From an uncultured Prevotella sp. (GTDB lineage Bacteria; Bacteroidota; Bacteroidia; Bacteroidales; Bacteroidaceae), in assembly GCA_900544825.1 (NCBI GenBank), contig UQWP01000022.1:1-45429 (forward strand): a DNA stretch of 45,429 nt, given 5' to 3'. Both the position numbers and the translations under genes were made by a program. The first letter of the stretch is position 1, and every line of letters begins with the position of its first letter. Shown piece after piece: positions 40,894-45,429 of the stretch. The notes beneath the pieces are model-generated. The model was not told the DNA's origin, searched no databases, and worked only from the letters and a program-made list of their open reading frames with translations.

Positions 40894-42426
40894 ATGAAGA
40901 CAAACAAGACAATATGGCTCACTGGGGTAGGTATGATTTGCCTGCCTACCCTGGTGTGCGCCAAGCAGAACGTACAGCAGCCCAACATCCTCTTCATCCT
41001 CTGCGATGATATGGGATATGGCGATCTTGCCTGCTATGGTCAGCCTTACATCCATACCCCCAACATCGACCAGATGGCAAGAGAGGGTATGCGATTCACC
41101 CAGGCATACGCCGGTTCGCCGGTTTCAGCCCCTTCGCGTGCTACCATCATGACGGGTCAGCATACCGGTCATACCCACGTAAGAGGCAACAAGGAGTACT
41201 GGAGAAACGTGCCGATGGTGAAGTATGGAGTAAACGAGGACTTTTCTGTTGTGGGTCAGGAACCTTACGACCCGCAGCATAAGATTCTTCCGGAGATGCT
41301 GAAGGACAAGGGCTACCGTACCGGAGTCTTCGGCAAGTGGGCAGGTGGATACGAAGGTTCTGCCTCTACTCCCGACAAGCGTGGCGTAGATGAATTCTAC
41401 GGCTACATCTGCCAGTTCCAGGCACACCTTTATTATCCGAACTTCCTCAACCGCTACAGCAAGGCTTTGGGAGATACGGCGGTGGTAAGAGACATCATGG
41501 AGCAGAACATCCAGTATCCGATGTTCGGCAAGGACTATTTCAAGCGCAACCAGTATTCTGCCCGCATCATCCACGACAAGGCACTGGAGTGGATTGACCG
41601 TCAGGATAGTAAGCATCCTTTCGTAGGCTTCCTCACCTATACCCTGCCTCATGCCGAACTGGTTCAGCCAGAGGATTCTATCCTGGAGAACTATCAGAAG
41701 AAGTTCTTCGAGGACAAGACCTGGGGCGGACAGGAAGGTTCCCGATACAACGCCGTGGTTCATACCCACGCCCAGTTTGCCGGAATGATTACCCGTCTCG
41801 ACCAGTATGTAGGCGAAATCTTCGCCAAGCTGAAGGAGAAGGGTCTCGACAAGAACACCGTGGTGTTCTTTACCTCGGATAACGGTCCTCATGAGGAGGG
41901 CGGAGCCGACCCTAAGTTCTTCGGTCGCGACGGCAAGTTGAAGGGCTTGAAGCGCCAGTGCTACGAGGGCGGCATCCGCATCCCGTTCATCGCCTGGTGG
42001 CCGGAGCATATCAAGGCGGGCAGCGTAAATGATACCCAGTTTGCCTTCTACGACCTGATGCCAACCTTCTGCGACCTTGCCGGAATCAAGAACTTCGCCA
42101 AGCGTTATACCAACAAGAAACTGGCAGGTGATGGTTTCGACGGAATCTCCATTGCTCCTACCCTTCTGGGCAAGGATGCCGAGCAGAAGCACCACGAATA
42201 CCTCTACTGGGAGTTCCACGAGACCGACCAGATTGGTGTGAGAAAGGGCGACTGGAAGATGGTAGTGGTAAAGGGCGAGCCACATCTCTACAACCTGGCA
42301 TCGGATATCCACGAAGATCATAATGTAGCGGCAGAGCATCCTGAAATCGTAAAGGAACTCCTGGCTGCCATCAAGAAGGAGCACAGAGACAACCAGGATT
42401 TCAAGATTACCCTGCCTAAGTTCTGA
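40894..42426 (+). CDS. Sulfatase 2 (S1 family arylsulfatase-like)
   Basis: A 510-aa exported sulfatase: N-terminal signal (about 1-24), FILCDDMGYGDLACYG with metal-binding Asp pair, active-site S-A-P-S-R (in GSPVSAPSRATIMTG), and SDNGPHEEGGAD at the metal site. The usual GKWHLG motif reads GKWAGG here, so the His after GKW is replaced, a feature of some S1 subfamilies. The active-site Ser needs the anaerobic maturase encoded 51 nt downstream. Substrate unknown; a sulfated galactose or hexosamine is likely from context. Confidence 0.9.
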   Translation: MKTNKTIWLTGVGMICLPTLVCAKQNVQQPNILFILCDDMGYGDLACYGQPYIHTPNIDQMAREGMRFTQAYAGSPVSAPSRATIMTGQHTGHTHVRGNKEYWRNVPMVKYGVNEDFSVVGQEPYDPQHKILPEMLKDKGYRTGVFGKWAGGYEGSASTPDKRGVDEFYGYICQFQAHLYYPNFLNRYSKALGDTAVVRDIMEQNIQYPMFGKDYFKRNQYSARIIHDKALEWIDRQDSKHPFVGFLTYTLPHAELVQPEDSILENYQKKFFEDKTWGGQEGSRYNAVVHTHAQFAGMITRLDQYVGEIFAKLKEKGLDKNTVVFFTSDNGPHEEGGADPKFFGRDGKLKGLKRQCYEGGIRIPFIAWWPEHIKAGSVNDTQFAFYDLMPTFCDLAGIKNFAKRYTNKKLAGDGFDGISIAPTLLGKDAEQKHHEYLYWEFHETDQIGVRKGDWKMVVVKGEPHLYNLASDIHEDHNVAAEHPEIVKELLAAIKKEHRDNQDFKITLPKF

Positions 42427-42477
42427 TTCCCTCTCCCTTTCCGGAAGATTCCAACCCGATTCTAAACTTGAATAAAA

Positions 42478-43707
42478 ATGATGAACGACAACATAGCAAC
42501 CCCATTTGCCAAGCCCCTGTATGTGATGCTGAAGCCTGCAGGTGCCCATTGCAATCTGGCTTGCAAATACTGTTATTATCTGGAAAAGAACCATCTTTAC
42601 CAGAACACTCCCCGACATCTGATGACTGACGAGATGCTGGAGCAATTCACCCGGGAGTACATCGAGGCACAAACCATGCCCCAGGTGCTCTTCACCTGGC
42701 ACGGAGGCGAACCGCTGATGCGCTCCATCGACTTCTACAGGAAGGCGCTGGAGCTTCAGAAGAAGTACGCCCATGGCAAACAGATTGATAATGTCATCCA
42801 GACCAACGGCACTCTCCTCACCGACGAGTGGTGCGAGTTCTTTGCACAAAACCATTGGCTGGTAGGCATTTCCATCGACGGCCCCCAGGAGTATCACGAC
42901 CACTATCGCGTAACTCCTGCCGGAAAGCCTTCCTGGGAGAAGGTGATGCAGGGCATCAGCCTGCTGAAGAAGCATCGGGTGGAATGGAATGCTATGGCGG
43001 TGGTCAACGCCTACAACGCTGAGCATCCGCTGGAGTTCTATCATTTCTTCAGAGACAACGGTTGCCAGTACCTGCAGTTTACCCCTATCGTGGAGCGACT
43101 CACCGAGCATGAAGACGGTCGCACCCTGGCGAGTCTTGCCGACGAGCGGGAGATTCCGCTTGCAGATGCTTCCGTTACTCCGGAACAGTGGGGCAACTTC
43201 CTCTGCACCATCTTTGATGACTGGGTGCGCCACGATGTGGGTAGGATGTTTGTGGAAATCTTCGACTGCACGCTTGCCAACTGGATGGGTGTGCTGCCGG
43301 GCATCTGCGCTTATTCCAAGGAATGCGGTCATGCGGGCGTGATGGAGCACAACGGCGATGTGTATTCCTGCGACCACTTCGTCTTTCCGGAATACAAGCT
43401 GGGAAACATCAGGGAGCAGTCGCTCATCGACATGCTTTACGGCGAGAAGCAGCAGGCATTCAGCCGATTGAAGCATACCTCGCTGCCTCGCCAGTGCAAG
43501 GAATGCGACATGGAGTTTGCCTGTCATGGCGAATGCCCGAAAAACCGTTTCGAAAAAGACAAGTATGGAGAACCGGGACTGAACTATCTCTGCCAGGGAT
43601 ATTACCAGTATTATTCGCATGTGGCTCCCTATATGGACTTCATGAAGCGGGAACTCCTCGCCCAGCGTCCACCAGCCAACATCATGAAAGCTTTAAAAAA
43701 TAACTAA
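42478..43707 (+). CDS. Anaerobic sulfatase-maturating enzyme (anSME, radical SAM/SPASM)
   Basis: A 409-aa cytoplasmic enzyme that oxidises the active-site Ser or Cys of sulfatases to formylglycine before export. Radical SAM motif CNLACKYC (about residues 25-32), FTWHGGEPL, and ISIDGPQEYHD with a conserved Asp. The SPASM region shows Cys in GICAYSKECGHAG, VYSCDHFVFPEYKLGN (in pieces), CKECDMEFACHGECPKNRF and YLCQGY, ligands for two auxiliary clusters. It lies between sulfatases 2 and 3 in one operon-like row (gaps 51 and 11 nt), and all three sulfatases have a Ser-type site. Confidence 0.95.
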   Translation: MMNDNIATPFAKPLYVMLKPAGAHCNLACKYCYYLEKNHLYQNTPRHLMTDEMLEQFTREYIEAQTMPQVLFTWHGGEPLMRSIDFYRKALELQKKYAHGKQIDNVIQTNGTLLTDEWCEFFAQNHWLVGISIDGPQEYHDHYRVTPAGKPSWEKVMQGISLLKKHRVEWNAMAVVNAYNAEHPLEFYHFFRDNGCQYLQFTPIVERLTEHEDGRTLASLADEREIPLADASVTPEQWGNFLCTIFDDWVRHDVGRMFVEIFDCTLANWMGVLPGICAYSKECGHAGVMEHNGDVYSCDHFVFPEYKLGNIREQSLIDMLYGEKQQAFSRLKHTSLPRQCKECDMEFACHGECPKNRFEKDKYGEPGLNYLCQGYYQYYSHVAPYMDFMKRELLAQRPPANIMKALKNN

Positions 43708-43718
43708 CGATTATCATT

Positions 43719-45254
43719 ATGAACAAGACTTATATCACCATCGCCCTGCTGTCGCCGCTGGCTTGCACGGCTGCGATGGGAGCCAAGAAGGCGAAGGCGA
43801 GTAGTCAGCAGAAGCCTAACGTCATCATCATTCTTGCCGATGACCTGGGTTATGGCGACCTGGGATGCTATGGTGCCAAAAACGTAGAGACACCGAATGT
43901 GGATAAGCTGGCGAAGCAGGGAATCCGTTTCACCGATGCCCACGCCATCGCCTCTACCAGTACCCCATCCCGCTATTCCCTTCTCACGGGCGAATATGCG
44001 TGGCGCAAGCCGGGCACCGACGTGGCTCCGGGCGATGCGGGAATGATTATCAAGCCTACCCAGTTTACCATGGCTGATATGTTCAAGAGCGTAGGCTATT
44101 CTACCTGCGCCATCGGCAAGTGGCATCTGGGCTTGGGTGCCGAGACCGGCAAGCAGGACTGGAATGCCCCATTGCCATCAGCCCTGGCGGATATCGGTTT
44201 CGACCATCATTACATCATGGCTGCCACAGCCGACCGTGTACCTTGTGTATTCATAGAAGATGGCAAGGTGGCTAACTACGATCCGTCGGCTCCTATCGAG
44301 GTAAGCTATTACAGAAACTTCCCTGGAGAACCTACCGGAAAGGCCAACCCTGAATTGTGCTATAATATGAAGTCGAGCCACGGCCACAACATGTCTATCG
44401 TGAACGGCATCGGCAGAATCGGTTATATGAAGGGTGGTGGCAAGGCATTGTGGAAAGACGAGAACATCGCCGATTCCATCACTACCCACGCCATCGACTT
44501 CATCAAGAAGAACTGCAACAATCCTTTCTTTCTCTATTTTGCCACCAACGATGTCCACGTGCCTCGTTTCCCACACGAGCGTTTCCGTGGTAAGAGCAGC
44601 ATGGGTATGCGTGGAGACGCCATCGTGCAGTTCGACTGGTCGGTGGGTAAGATTATGGAAACTCTGGATAAGTTGGGCATTGCGGATAACACCATCGTAT
44701 TGCTGACCAGCGATAATGGTCCGGTGGTAGATGACGGTTATCAGGACCAGGCAGAGGAGCTTCTGAACGGTCATAAGCCAGCGGGTCCTTGGCGCGGCAA
44801 CAAGTACAGTGCCTTCGAGGGTGGTACGGCGATTCCGGTCATCGTGCGCTGGCCAAAGAACGTGAAGGCGGGTCAGACCTCCGATGTTCTGATGTCACAG
44901 ATCGACTTCATGGCTTCATTCGGCAATCTGATTGGTGCCACCTTCCCTAAGGGCAGCGCACCCGATAGCAGGAACCATCTTGGCAATCTGCTCGGCACCG
45001 ACACCACTCATCGTCCATGGGTAGCCGAAATGTCGAGCAACCATGTTCTTTCCATCCGCACCAAGGAGTGGAAATACATCGAGCCGAACGATGGTTCCAA
45101 GATGATCAAGTGGGGTCCGAAGATAGAGACCGGCAACGATCCTCTTCCTCAGCTCTACCGCATCTCCGACAATCTCTATGAGCAGGATAATGTAGCAGAT
45201 ACTCATCCTACCGTAGTTTATGAGCTGCAGAACATCTTGAGAAGAGTAAGATAA
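43719..45254 (+). CDS. Sulfatase 3 (S1 family arylsulfatase-like)
   Basis: A 511-aa exported sulfatase: signal peptide of about 20 residues ending near AAMGA, NVIIILADDLGYGDLGCYG with the metal-binding Asp pair, active-site S-T-P-S-R (in STSTPSRYSLLTG), GKWHLGLG, NDVHVPRFPHERF and SDNGPVVDDGYQD. It starts 11 nt after the maturase gene. The product ends in LQNILRRVR without the long C-terminal extension of some family members. Substrate unknown; with the neighbours it fits desulfation of host glycans. Confidence 0.92.
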   Translation: MNKTYITIALLSPLACTAAMGAKKAKASSQQKPNVIIILADDLGYGDLGCYGAKNVETPNVDKLAKQGIRFTDAHAIASTSTPSRYSLLTGEYAWRKPGTDVAPGDAGMIIKPTQFTMADMFKSVGYSTCAIGKWHLGLGAETGKQDWNAPLPSALADIGFDHHYIMAATADRVPCVFIEDGKVANYDPSAPIEVSYYRNFPGEPTGKANPELCYNMKSSHGHNMSIVNGIGRIGYMKGGGKALWKDENIADSITTHAIDFIKKNCNNPFFLYFATNDVHVPRFPHERFRGKSSMGMRGDAIVQFDWSVGKIMETLDKLGIADNTIVLLTSDNGPVVDDGYQDQAEELLNGHKPAGPWRGNKYSAFEGGTAIPVIVRWPKNVKAGQTSDVLMSQIDFMASFGNLIGATFPKGSAPDSRNHLGNLLGTDTTHRPWVAEMSSNHVLSIRTKEWKYIEPNDGSKMIKWGPKIETGNDPLPQLYRISDNLYEQDNVADTHPTVVYELQNILRRVR

Positions 45255-45270
45255 TAAAAATAGAAAGTCT

Positions 45271-45318
45271 CCCGCCAGGCGTCCCGGCGGATTACAATTC
45301 CGCCGAACGCTTAACGGG
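45271..45318. other. Branched stem-loop after sulfatase 3
   Basis: Nested pairs CCCG/CGGG, GCGT/ACGC and CGGCGGA/TCCGCCG (45285-45291 with 45299-45305) form a long imperfect hairpin. No T run follows on the + strand, so it may be a weak terminator or an mRNA 3' structure. Confidence 0.5.
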
Positions 45319-45393
45319 ATAATCTGCGCTTACTTCTTATTCTTCGGCGCCTTGCTGATTTTATACATCAAATGGTAAGCATCCAACCCCTAT

Positions 45394-45425
45394 TTTGGCG
45401 GTTTGAAAGATAAGTGCTACCTTTG
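45394..45425 (+). promoter_or_regulatory. Promoter of a gene beyond the window
   Basis: TTTG (45394-45397), 20 nt, TACCTTTG (45418-45425) is a full Bacteroidota-type promoter pointing out of the window. Confidence 0.65.
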
Positions 45426-45429
45426 CGCC

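Noticed and set aside
41125..43620. 831-codon open frame on the - strand opposite sulfatase 2 and the maturase
   Set aside because: Antisense shadow of two motif-complete genes; no signal, domain or promoter supports it.
45300..45318. GCTTAAC within the hairpin after sulfatase 3, resembling an integron attC core
   Set aside because: Only one core site fits and there is no integrase or cassette array; chance match within a terminator-like hairpin.

Overview
The window looks like chromosomal DNA of a gut Bacteroidota, most likely Prevotella/Segatella (P. copri-like). Evidence: promoters of the Bacteroidota type (TTTG, about 20 nt, TAnnTTTG), A/T-rich leaders without Shine-Dalgarno boxes, GLPGLI-family proteins, TonB-receptor-like outer-membrane proteins with an N-terminal carboxypeptidase-regulatory-like domain, DUF3244-like proteins, and Ser-type sulfatases with an anaerobic maturase.

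Layout. (1) 1-7020: two transport operons on the + strand. The first is an ABC-2 exporter with a short YtrA-type GntR regulator; the second is a MacB-like ATPase, two FtsX/MacB permeases and a MacA/HlyD-like adaptor. Both are preceded by the same operator-like motif. (2) 7037-13868 (- strand), module A: membrane TPR-HTH regulator, DUF3244-like exported protein (frame broken at a G8 tract), small exported Cys peptide, hairpin, two GLPGLI proteins, outer-membrane barrel. (3) 13869-16895: tandem repeats, a large inverted repeat, an OLD/AAA_15-like ATPase with a remnant partner gene, and a second AAA ATPase. (4) 17049-28550 (- strand), module B, a RiPP island: paralogous TPR-HTH regulator, DUF3244-like protein, transglutaminase/discoidin lipoprotein (frame broken at a TA repeat), radical SAM/SPASM maturase, 71-aa Cys-rich precursor, hairpin, outer-membrane barrel, RRE-like/M50 metalloprotease, and an O-antigen-ligase-like TPR protein. 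(5) 28753-31416: mutS. (6) 31609-45254: host-glycan degradation, with GH2 beta-galactosidase and GH20 hexosaminidase (-), a divergent ROK regulator (+), and three sulfatases with their radical SAM maturase (+).

The most interesting part is the pair of modules A and B. They share the order regulator, DUF3244-like protein, further genes, small peptide, stem-loop, TonB-like barrel. This suggests one architectural theme: a membrane-spanning regulator controlling production and envelope handling of a small peptide. B carries a full modification kit for a peptide with a duplicated CxCYQA motif. In each module one exported component is frameshifted at a simple repeat, which means either phase variation or sequence error. 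B is flanked by imperfect direct repeats (a 44-bp copy of the mutS 3' end plus a 33-bp palindromic element), so it appears to have been inserted at the mutS terminus; the last gene of the island ends in the recycled mutS C-terminal codons.

The right third is coherent: sulfatases and their maturase remove sulfate, GH20 and GH2 trim GlcNAc/GalNAc and galactose, and the ROK protein probably senses a sugar product. This fits mucin-type or other sulfated host glycans. All functional calls rest on motifs read by eye; no database search was run.
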